DNA from: Synoicihabitans lomoniglobus
Lineage (GTDB): Bacteria; Verrucomicrobiota; Verrucomicrobiia; Opitutales; Opitutaceae
Direction of reading: 5' to 3'
Assembly (NCBI RefSeq): GCF_029023725.1
Contig: NZ_CP119075.1
Location: forward strand, 5,017,501-5,081,500
DNA: 64,000 nt
Shown here: in pieces, positions 53,644-61,739 of the stretch
Layout: each line of letters starts with the position of its first letter
How positions within the stretch are numbered: position 1 is the first letter of the stretch
Position numbers and translations under genes: made by a program
The notes under the pieces: generated by a model
Seen by the model: only the letters and a program-made list of their open reading frames with translations
The model's database searches: none
Told to the model about the DNA's origin: nothing

Positions 53644-55002
53644 CTATTTACCAATACAGAAGGTCGAAAAAAGGCGATCGAGCATGTCCTCGTTATCGAT
53701 CCGGCCGGCAATCTCGCCATAGGCGTCGAGCACGCCACGCAGGTCGCTCGCGAGGAGCTCGGTCGGGCCTAGGGGCATGAGATTTTGGCGTGCGGTCGCG
53801 AGGCACTCGGTGGCTCTCCGCAGTGCGTCGGCATGTCGGGCGTTGATGGCGATCTGATCGCCGGCCTCGGGCGGCTGCAGCCGATCGGCGATTTCCGTGA
53901 TCTTGGCTTCAAGCTCTTTGATACCCGCACCGGTGAGGGTGGAGACTTGCACGGTGGGCAGGTCGGCCGGGCCGATGGCGACCAATGGCTGGTGGTTCGT
54001 CAGATCGATTTTGTTGAGCACCACGACGGTATCGTTGGCGTGCAAGCGAGCGGCGATGTCGTCCGGCAAGGGCGGGGTAGGGTGGGTGCAGTCCAGCACG
54101 AGCAGGCACAGGTCGGCCTCTTCGATTCGCTCATGTGTCTTGCGAATGCCCAGGGCCTCCACCGTGCCGGGCGTGGGATTGAGCCCGGCGGTGTCGATTA
54201 GCCGCAAGCAGTGCGGGCCGACGATGACCGTTTCCTCCAAGTAGTCGCGGGTCGTGCCGGGTTCGTCGCTAACCAAGGCGCGCTCGCGACCGATCAAGGT
54301 ATTGAGCAGCGAGCTCTTGCCCGCGTTGGGTTCGCCCAGAATCACGGTTTTGATCCCGTCACGTAGCAAATCACCATAGCGATGCGTCGCCAGAAGGCGT
54401 TCCGTTCCACGTAGAACATTCGTCAAAATATCGCCGACAATACCGCGATCTTCCTCGGGTAAATCCTCCTCCGGAAAGTCGATGTAGGCTTCCACGCGAG
54501 CCAGCGCGAGCAACAGCTCATCAGTCAACCGCGTCATATGTTGCCCTAGGCTGCCGCGAAGTTGCTGGTTGGCGGCCGCCACGGCCCGGGCACTGCGCGC
54601 ATGGATCAGGTCCATCACCGCCTCGGCCTGACTGAGATCCAGGCGACCGTTCAAAAACGCTCGGCGCGTGAATTCACCCGCTTCGGCTGGTTGGCACCCA
54701 CGTTTAAATAGATCGTCCAGAACAAGTTGAGAGATCAATGGATTCCCGTGGGTGGAAATCTCCATGACGTCTTCGCCCGTGTAGGAATGCGGACCGGCGA
54801 AAAACGTGACCAGCACATCGTCGACGGTTTGGCCGGCGATGTCGCGGTAATCGTGGTGGCAAGCGGTGCGAGCGGGCAGGGGACTGTCGAAGATCGCCCC
54901 GGCCAAGGCGGCGCATTCGGGGCCGCTCACCCGCACCACCGCGATGGCGGAGGTGCCGGCGGGAGTGGCGGGAGCGGCAATGGTGGCGGAGGAATCGGAC
55001 AT
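53644..55002 (-). CDS. mnmE: tRNA modification GTPase MnmE
   Basis: A 452-residue GTPase: N-terminal folate-binding domain (TIAAPATPAGTSAIAVVRVS), helical domain, G domain with GEPNAGKSSLLNTL and the C-terminal FCIGK cysteine. It acts with MnmG and is immediately upstream of mnmG. Confidence 0.98.
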   Translation of the reverse strand: MSDSSATIAAPATPAGTSAIAVVRVSGPECAALAGAIFDSPLPARTACHHDYRDIAGQTVDDVLVTFFAGPHSYTGEDVMEISTHGNPLISQLVLDDLFKRGCQPAEAGEFTRRAFLNGRLDLSQAEAVMDLIHARSARAVAAANQQLRGSLGQHMTRLTDELLLALARVEAYIDFPEEDLPEEDRGIVGDILTNVLRGTERLLATHRYGDLLRDGIKTVILGEPNAGKSSLLNTLIGRERALVSDEPGTTRDYLEETVIVGPHCLRLIDTAGLNPTPGTVEALGIRKTHERIEEADLCLLVLDCTHPTPPLPDDIAARLHANDTVVVLNKIDLTNHQPLVAIGPADLPTVQVSTLTGAGIKELEAKITEIADRLQPPEAGDQIAINARHADALRRATECLATARQNLMPLGPTELLASDLRGVLDAYGEIAGRIDNEDMLDRLFSTFCIGK

Positions 55003-55038
55003 GCGAATACGCAGACCGAACCGCGTTGCGCGCCGGAC

Positions 55039-55066
55039 GCAAAACGAAACGCCGTTCTCGTTTTGC
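55039..55066. terminator. Strong hairpin between mnmE and the efflux operon
   Basis: GCAAAACGA (55039-55047) and TCGTTTTGC (55058-55066) form a perfect nine-pair stem with a 10-base loop. It lies 26 bases after the adaptor gene's stop on the minus strand. There is no T-tract downstream, so termination is likely but not certain. Confidence 0.5.
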
Positions 55067-55092
55067 CTTTCGGAGGCGAGCGCTACCCGAAC

Positions 55093-56346
55093 TCAGGTAT
55101 CAATGGGCTCGACCCGGCTCCCGTCGGCCACGCGATCGCCCGGGTAGATGATGACGGTTTCGCCCTGTTCCAGTCCGCGGGTGATTTCCGTCATGATGCC
55201 GTCGGAGAGTCCGACATCGACCTCACGCAATGTGGCACGTTTCCCTTTGAGCACGAAAGTGGACCACGTTTTTTCCCGTTGAAACAGCGCCCCGGCGGCG
55301 ACCTGCAGCACGTTCTCGCGCGTCGCACGCTCGATTCGAGCTTCGACGCGATAGCCGTCGCCGAGGGTGGGGCGTTCCGTCGCGGGCGTGACCAGATCAG
55401 CCAGCACATTCACGCGTTGTTCCTCGACGCCGAGAGCGGAGACTTTGGTGAACGCGGCCGGTTCGACGAGGCGCACCTGCGCGCGCAGGGGTTGCGGTCC
55501 GCCCCACTGGTCGAGCCACACGTTGGCTCCGGTCGCGATCGCGACGCCGTCGCGGGATAGCACTTCGATGCGGACTTCGAGATCCGTGGGATCGCCCACC
55601 TCAATCAGGGGCGTGCCCCCCGTGACGAGGCGGGCGCTTTCCTGCAGCACCCGCAGCACCCGTCCGCTGACGGGTGATGTGATGGTCATTAACGCATCCA
55701 AGTCCTCCGCGCCCGGTTGACCCCGCATGAGCACGGCGCGGGCCTGTTCGAGTTCGTAGCGCGCTACCTGCAGCGCAAAGGTCGACGCCCGATCCTCTTG
55801 GGCGGCGGTGCGTTCGCGATTGATGGCGATGTCGAGCTCCTGTTGGGAAACCAGCCGATCCTTGGCCAGGGTGCGTTGGCGGGACGCCTCGGTGCCGGCC
55901 AGCTCCAGCGCGGCGGCCGCCCGTTCGCGCTGAGCTTCGGCTTGCGCGACCTGGCTTTCGGCGGCCCGCACCCGCGCCTCGGCCTGCGCGCGTGAACGCA
56001 CGTCGAGAATGTCGCCACCGGCTGGTTCCAGCACGGCCAGCACGGTCCGCCCGGCCTCGACGATGGCGCCGGGCTTGAGGACGATGCGTCTCAAACTTCC
56101 GGATACAGGGCTCGACACGACGAATCGATGACGCACCTGGGTCATGCCTTCCTCGTTGACGGTGACGGTCAGCGGTCCGCGGGTGACGACACTGGTCTCG
56201 ACGGGAAGCGGCGCCGGCCATAGTCCGGCGACGATCAGTGCGATCAGGATAAGCCCGACCCCATAGCGCCAACCCTTGCGGCGGCGTTGATGGTTGTCAC
56301 CGGCGGTGGGGTCGAACGGGGCGGGCGGAGAAGCGGATTCGGTCAT
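55093..56346 (-). CDS. Efflux adaptor (HlyD/MacA-type membrane fusion protein)
   Basis: A 417-residue periplasmic adaptor with one membrane helix (about 28-45), a lipoyl-like half with GSLRRIVLKPGAIVEAGRTV, a coiled-coil hairpin rich in Ala/Gln/Arg (about 120-215) and barrel domains. It should link the ABC transporter below to the periplasm or an outer-membrane channel. The operon order is ATPase, permease, adaptor. Substrate unknown. Confidence 0.88.
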   Translation of the reverse strand: MTESASPPAPFDPTAGDNHQRRRKGWRYGVGLILIALIVAGLWPAPLPVETSVVTRGPLTVTVNEEGMTQVRHRFVVSSPVSGSLRRIVLKPGAIVEAGRTVLAVLEPAGGDILDVRSRAQAEARVRAAESQVAQAEAQRERAAAALELAGTEASRQRTLAKDRLVSQQELDIAINRERTAAQEDRASTFALQVARYELEQARAVLMRGQPGAEDLDALMTITSPVSGRVLRVLQESARLVTGGTPLIEVGDPTDLEVRIEVLSRDGVAIATGANVWLDQWGGPQPLRAQVRLVEPAAFTKVSALGVEEQRVNVLADLVTPATERPTLGDGYRVEARIERATRENVLQVAAGALFQREKTWSTFVLKGKRATLREVDVGLSDGIMTEITRGLEQGETVIIYPGDRVADGSRVEPIDT

Positions 56347-56388
56347 GGTGCTCTGTGTAGTTATAAAATGGATATGTTCGCGGTGCGG

Positions 56389-58764
56389 TTATTCGCGGGC
56401 CTTGAGGGCTCCGACCAAATCGAGTTGGTTCAACTTGCGGCAGGCGATGGTGGCGGAAACCACCGTGGCCAACGTGATGACGAGGGTGGCGTAGGCGTAG
56501 TTGGAGGCGGAGAGAATCAGCGGCAGGCGCACGGTCTCGGTGTTGATGCTTTCGATCAGGGTCGACGCCATGCCCGAGCCCAGCCACAGCCCGAGGGGCA
56601 CCGCGAGCGCGGCGAGCACCACCAGTTCACCCACCAACACGCTGCCCACATCGCTTTGACTGAATCCGAGCACGCGCAATGTCGCCAGTTCGCGTGCTCG
56701 CTCCGACAGGGCGATCCGAGCGCTGTTGTAGACGATGCCAAAGGCGACAACGGTGGCGAAGGTGGAGTAGAGCACTTGAATCATGCCGATGCTTTCCGCC
56801 GTCGTGTCGCGAAAGCTCTGCCGCATGGCTTCTTTGATGACGACGCCCGAGGCTTGCGGGGTCGCTTTGAGCTCACTCAAGAATGCGGGCCAATCGCGCT
56901 TCTTCACGGTCAGGTAGGCGCCGCTGATCCGGTCGCCTTCGCCGAGGAGTCGGTTCAGAGCGCCGAGCTCCATGTAAGCGGCGATGCCGGCAAAGTCTTC
57001 GGCGAAAGCGGCCACCGTTACATCGATGGAGCGACGTTTGCCCTGGAGCACATTGACGGTGACTTTTTCACCCGGCCGAATGTCCAGTGATTCGCCCAAT
57101 GCGGCCGAGATAATGAGGCCGGCTGCGGGCAGCACCAGAGACTTCCCGTCGGTGCCGATGACGCGGTTGAGTTGAGCTCCCCGGACCAGGCCCTTGATGC
57201 CCAACCGCCGACTGACGTGGCCGGATTGCAACTCCACTGCCACCGAGCGAAACGGTTCGGTATGGACGACGCCGGGCAGTTGCGCGAAGTCATGAGTGAC
57301 GCGAAGTGGCCCGGGCTCGACCAAGGACACGCTCACCGTTTGCCGCTGCACCACGTCCCATTGGAAATCCAGAATGTGGCGAATGCCGTCCCGAAACGCG
57401 TTGGGGATGATGAGGATACCCGTTGCCATCGCGAGGGCGATTGTCGTGAAGAAAGCCTGCCAGGGTTTGCGTTCGAGGTTGCGCAAGGACATGCGCAAGG
57501 TGACGGAGAACCACCGCGAGATGCCCAGTCGTTCCGCCAATGCCGGTCGGTAGCTCGCGGGCGGCTCCGGCCGCATCGCCTCGGCGGGCGAGAGGCGCAC
57601 GACCTTGCGCACGGCTCCGGCGACTCCGACCAACGCGGCGGCGGAACTGGCCAACAACGCCCCCAGAATCGCATTGGTGGCGGGCACGAAATCGAGCCGC
57701 GGAAAGCGGAAGAACAGGTGATACATGTCCACCAATTGCAGTCCGAACAGGAAGCCCCCGGTGGTGCCGAGCACGGTGCCGAGCACCACAATCACGAGCG
57801 CGAATTTCACGAAATGCCACGCGATGGTGCGGTGGGTGAACCCGAACGCCTTGAGGATCGCGATCTGTTCGCGCTGCAACGCGATCTGGCGGCTCATGAC
57901 CGAGTGGGTCATGAATGCGGCCACGCTGAGAAACACCAACGGAAAGCCAAACGACAGGCCCTCCAGCACGCGGATTTCGTCGCTCACGCGAATGTCCGAC
58001 GGATGTTCGCTGCGATCATAGGCACCCAGTCCGCCGTAGGGCTCAAGCAAGCGATCAAGGTCCGCGATAACCTGTGATGCGGAAGCGCCCGGCGCGAGCG
58101 TGAGGGCGACCGTATTGAAGGCCCCTTCCAGGTTGAAGGCTTCGGCGATCTCTTGATTGCGCATCCAGAATATGCCGAACGTGCGATTGTCGGGCAGGGC
58201 TGCCCCCGGCGGAGCTTCGAAGACGTATTGCGGCGCGAGCACGATGCCCGCCACCCGCAGGTCCAGACGGCTGCCGTTGAGAATGGCGGCAATGCGATCG
58301 CCCGGTTCGAGGGTATTGGCCTCGGCAAATGCCTCGCTGACCAGAATCTCATGTCGCCTCGCTGTATCCAGAAAGTGACCACGCCGAAGAAAAAGCTGAT
58401 TGAGCACCAGATCGCGGCGATCCGGGATGGAATTGATCAACCCCGATGCGGGCTCGAGCAGATGGGGAAGGTCGAGGGTGACGCGCACCTCGACCGTCGT
58501 TTCGACGGCGGCGACGCCGGGCAGGGCGGCGATGCGATCACGCACGCTGTCGGGCGCGCGTTTGAGGCCGGCGAAGACCTGGGCGAAGTGGTGTTTCTCG
58601 TAATAGCCATCGCGCGCGGTGTCGAGCGAGCGGATGAGGCTGCGCGTCATGATCATCATCGCCAGACCGCACGCCATGACGAGCGCGACAGCCAGAGCCT
58701 GTGATTTCAAGGCGCGCAGGTCGCGCAGGAGTTTCACGTCGAGCAGGTCCATGCTTTGAAACAT
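56389..58764 (-). CDS. ABC transporter permease with two FtsX domains
   Basis: A 791-residue permease with two FtsX-like membrane units (about 270-395 and 670-790), N-terminal helix (about 17-38) and periplasmic domains between. This is the duplicated MacB/LolC-type layout seen in DevC-like and antimicrobial efflux systems. A second possible ATG is at 58752. The stop of the ATPase lies seven bases upstream. Confidence 0.88.
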   Translation of the reverse strand: MFQSMDLLDVKLLRDLRALKSQALAVALVMACGLAMMIMTRSLIRSLDTARDGYYEKHHFAQVFAGLKRAPDSVRDRIAALPGVAAVETTVEVRVTLDLPHLLEPASGLINSIPDRRDLVLNQLFLRRGHFLDTARRHEILVSEAFAEANTLEPGDRIAAILNGSRLDLRVAGIVLAPQYVFEAPPGAALPDNRTFGIFWMRNQEIAEAFNLEGAFNTVALTLAPGASASQVIADLDRLLEPYGGLGAYDRSEHPSDIRVSDEIRVLEGLSFGFPLVFLSVAAFMTHSVMSRQIALQREQIAILKAFGFTHRTIAWHFVKFALVIVVLGTVLGTTGGFLFGLQLVDMYHLFFRFPRLDFVPATNAILGALLASSAAALVGVAGAVRKVVRLSPAEAMRPEPPASYRPALAERLGISRWFSVTLRMSLRNLERKPWQAFFTTIALAMATGILIIPNAFRDGIRHILDFQWDVVQRQTVSVSLVEPGPLRVTHDFAQLPGVVHTEPFRSVAVELQSGHVSRRLGIKGLVRGAQLNRVIGTDGKSLVLPAAGLIISAALGESLDIRPGEKVTVNVLQGKRRSIDVTVAAFAEDFAGIAAYMELGALNRLLGEGDRISGAYLTVKKRDWPAFLSELKATPQASGVVIKEAMRQSFRDTTAESIGMIQVLYSTFATVVAFGIVYNSARIALSERARELATLRVLGFSQSDVGSVLVGELVVLAALAVPLGLWLGSGMASTLIESINTETVRLPLILSASNYAYATLVITLATVVSATIACRKLNQLDLVGALKARE

Positions 58765-58771
58765 CAGACCG

Positions 58772-59533
58772 CTACCATTCCAGTTCGCTCACCGGCCGCG
58801 GATCGGAATTGATCTGGGCCGGACTCAAGCGCCCGTCCGACATGGTGAAAACGCGATCGGCCATCTTGGCCAGGATCGCGTTGTGGGTGATGACCAAGGT
58901 CAACGTGCCGAGCTCGCGGTTGATGCGTTGAATGGCCTCGAGCACGATGATGCCGGTTTTGACGTCGAGGGCACCGGTCGGCTCGTCGCACAGCAACACC
59001 TCGGGCCGCTTCGCGATGGCGCGGGCGATGGCCACGCGTTGTTGTTCGCCGCCCGAGAGCTGCGCGGGAAAATGGTTCGCGCGGTTGGAGAGATTAACCA
59101 AGTCGAGCGCATCCTCGGTGCTCATGGGATTGCGCGATACTTCGGTGATGAGACCGATGTTTTCGCGGGCGGTGAGCGAGGGGATCAGATTGTAGAACTG
59201 AAAAACAAACCCCACCACATCGCGCCGATACGCGGTGAGGCCGGATTCGTCGGCGCGGCCAACATCCCAGCCCCGGTAGTGCAGTGAACCGCCAGTCGGC
59301 GCATCGAGGCCGCCGACGAGGTTCAGCAAAGTGGACTTACCTGAACCGGACGCTCCCAGCAGCACCACGAGCTCGCCGCCGGGCAGATCGAGATCGACCT
59401 CGCGCAACGCATGCACGGCGGCATGGCCGGAGCCATAGGTTTTGGACAAACCCCGCGCCGTCAGCAGGGAAGGCGGATGGTTTGAGGAATCGGGTGCGTT
59501 CACGGAAGGTGAAGCAAACGCGGACCGATCCAC
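58772..59533 (-). CDS. ABC transporter ATP-binding protein (MacB/LolD type)
   Basis: A 253-residue ATPase with Walker [16 protein letters not shown] signature [14 protein letters not shown], Walker [13 protein letters not shown] and the switch His in ITHN. Start GTG at 59533; a GTG at 59503 would give a shorter protein. First gene of the efflux operon. Confidence 0.92.
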   Translation of the reverse strand: MDRSAFASPSVNAPDSSNHPPSLLTARGLSKTYGSGHAAVHALREVDLDLPGGELVVLLGASGSGKSTLLNLVGGLDAPTGGSLHYRGWDVGRADESGLTAYRRDVVGFVFQFYNLIPSLTARENIGLITEVSRNPMSTEDALDLVNLSNRANHFPAQLSGGEQQRVAIARAIAKRPEVLLCDEPTGALDVKTGIIVLEAIQRINRELGTLTLVITHNAILAKMADRVFTMSDGRLSPAQINSDPRPVSELEW

Positions 59534-59613
59534 CTTCGCAAGACGGGGCCGATAATGGGCGGCCGATTTCGTGGCCGCTAATCCAGCCCCACGCGTTGGC
59601 TAACCGCAGGCGG

Positions 59614-60483
59614 CTATCGGCGCTGGTCGCTCTCCGATTTGTCCGTGGGCTCTGGCGCGGGTGCCGGAGCCGGACGAGGCAGCGAAAAAGAGGGCACGCC
59701 GATGGAGGGTTTGGCGGGCGCGAAGGAGGGCAGGGTGGGGCGGACCGAATTGCTCGGAATCGTCGGTTTGGGGGCGTCGATTTTGAGCACGGCGGGTGCT
59801 GCGGGTTTTGGGGCCAGCGAGCTGGTCGAATCCGTTGAATCGGTGGCGTCGCTCGGTCCGGCGGCGAGTTCGACTTTGAGACCCGCGAGGCGGTTCTCGG
59901 CGGCGGTGATCATCTGCGGGCGCTTGCGCAGGCGTTCTTTGACTTGGTCCACGGAGCCCGGGTCGGAGCCCTGCTCGGCGGCCAACATCAGCCACGCGAG
60001 ACCTTCGGTGTAGTTGCGCCGGGTGCCGCGCCCGCTCACGTGCATCGCGCCGACGTTGTAGGTCGCTTCGGGCACGCCGAGGGCGGCGGCGCGCTGGTAG
60101 TAGTCGAGCGCGGCGACGTAATTGGTGCGTTGGCCGAGCAGACCGTCGTGATTGATTTTGCCGAGGCGAAACAACGCTTCGCCGTAACCGGCAGCGGCGG
60201 ATTGTTCGTAGAGGCGAATCGCTTTCGCGGGATCGGCCGCGAGGTCGTCGCTCCCTTCCTCGAGGAGTTGAGCGTATTGAAATGCCGCCTCGGGATTACC
60301 GTCTTCGGCGAACGCGATGAGTTCTTTGACGGTTTCCCACTGGGGACCGCCCGCCGTGGTGGAAACGAGCACGGGCGCGGCCTGCACCACGTCGTCGTCG
60401 GCGTGCGCCGCCGTCACGCCCAATGCCAGGGCCGCAGCCAGCGCAGCGGCCCGGATCGGCATCGAGGCGTGACGAATGCTCAT
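59614..60483 (-). CDS. Sel1-repeat protein with Pro-rich tail
   Basis: A 289-residue protein with a signal peptide (about 1-28, ending AHA), Sel1-like repeats (about 55-180, for example AAFQYAQLLEEGSDDLAADP and ALFRLGKINHDGLLGQRTNY) and a C-terminal Pro/Ala/Ser-rich tail. Sel1 proteins usually mediate protein-protein contact; the partner is unknown. It begins two bases after the recA stop, so the pair is probably co-transcribed. Confidence 0.82.
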   Translation of the reverse strand: MSIRHASMPIRAAALAAALALGVTAAHADDDVVQAAPVLVSTTAGGPQWETVKELIAFAEDGNPEAAFQYAQLLEEGSDDLAADPAKAIRLYEQSAAAGYGEALFRLGKINHDGLLGQRTNYVAALDYYQRAAALGVPEATYNVGAMHVSGRGTRRNYTEGLAWLMLAAEQGSDPGSVDQVKERLRKRPQMITAAENRLAGLKVELAAGPSDATDSTDSTSSLAPKPAAPAVLKIDAPKPTIPSNSVRPTLPSFAPAKPSIGVPSFSLPRPAPAPAPEPTDKSESDQRR

Positions 60484-60485
60484 GC

Positions 60486-61559
60486 TTAGTCGTCGGCTTT
60501 TTCGCCGGTGATGTCGGCGCCGCCGGTGACGTTCACTTTGGCCATCACGGCGGTCATGATCTCTTTGCCGAGCGCGGGTTTTTCCTTGAGCGCCGCTTTG
60601 GCGGCGTCGCGACCCTGGCCGATGAGGTCGCCGTTGTAGGAAATCCAGGCGCCGCGCTTTTCGAGGATCTTGTGCTCGATGCCGAGATCGATGATGGAGC
60701 CGTTGGCGGAGATGCCCTCGTCATACATGATGTCGAATTCGCACTCGGTGAACGGGGGAGCGACCTTGTTTTTGACGATCTTGAGCTTGGTGCGATTGCC
60801 GATGACCTTGCCGTCGGGCTGCTTGATTTGCTCGCGGCGACGGATGTCGATGCGCACCGAACAGAAGAACTTGAGCGCGCGGCCACCGGGGGTGGTTTCG
60901 GGGCTGCCGAACATGACGCCGATCTTTTCGCGAATCTGATTGGTGAAGATACAGATGCACTTGGTCTTGCTGACCACGGCAGTGAGGCGGCGCATGGCCT
61001 GCGACATGAGGCGGGCTTGCGAGCCGACGGTGGCATCGCCCATCTGGCCGTCGAGTTCGGCTTTGGAAACGAGGGCGGCGACGGAGTCGATGACGATCAC
61101 ATCGATGGCGTTGGAGCGGATGAGGGTCTCGGTGATGTTGAGCGCGTCTTCGCCGGAGTCGGGTTGGGAGACGAGCAGATCATCAAGATTCACGCCGACG
61201 ACGCGGGCATATTTCGGGTCCAGGGCGTGTTCGACGTCGACGAAGGCGGCGAGGCCACCGTTGCGCTGGGCCTCGGCGATGACGCTCAAACAGAAGGTCG
61301 TCTTACCGGAAGATTCCGGACCGTAGATTTCCACGATGCGGCCGCGCGGCAGGCCGCCGACGCCGAGGGCGAGGTCGATGGCGAGCGAGCCGGTCGAGAT
61401 GGTCTCGACCTTCATCTTGTGGTTGTCGCCCAGACGCATGATCGAGCCCTCGCCGAACTGCTTGGTGATCGCGCTGATCGCGAGGTCGACATTCTTGCGG
61501 GCGGCGACCTCGTTGGCGGGAGCGGCGGCGGTGGTTTTGGCGGGAGAGTTACGGGCCAT
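60486..61559 (-). CDS. recA: Recombinase A
   Basis: A 357-residue RecA with Walker A GPESSGKT (80-87), and the core motifs VFVDAEHALDP-like ([15 protein letters not shown]) and [20 protein letters not shown]. The C-terminal tail is acidic (ends EKADD). No inverted repeat resembling a LexA box was seen upstream. Confidence 0.98.
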   Translation of the reverse strand: MARNSPAKTTAAAPANEVAARKNVDLAISAITKQFGEGSIMRLGDNHKMKVETISTGSLAIDLALGVGGLPRGRIVEIYGPESSGKTTFCLSVIAEAQRNGGLAAFVDVEHALDPKYARVVGVNLDDLLVSQPDSGEDALNITETLIRSNAIDVIVIDSVAALVSKAELDGQMGDATVGSQARLMSQAMRRLTAVVSKTKCICIFTNQIREKIGVMFGSPETTPGGRALKFFCSVRIDIRRREQIKQPDGKVIGNRTKLKIVKNKVAPPFTECEFDIMYDEGISANGSIIDLGIEHKILEKRGAWISYNGDLIGQGRDAAKAALKEKPALGKEIMTAVMAKVNVTGGADITGEKADD

Positions 61560-61739
61560 GAGCGGTGTGAGACGGGGTTAAGGTTGGGAAATATCGGGCG
61601 AGCTTGCCTAAACAAACGAACTTTTGCCCCGGATTCTTTCAGCGCAAGCGCGGACGCGGAACTGACGTGGTGAAAATGAGTTTCTGCTCCCGGCAAGAAC
61701 CCCTTGCCGGTTGGGTGGTGGGTCGATTGCGTTGGTGCG

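Noticed and set aside
61560-61739. A LexA box in front of recA
   Set aside because: I looked for GAACA/TGTTC-type and CTGT-N8-ACAG symmetry and saw only a single half-site-like GTTCG on the minus strand.
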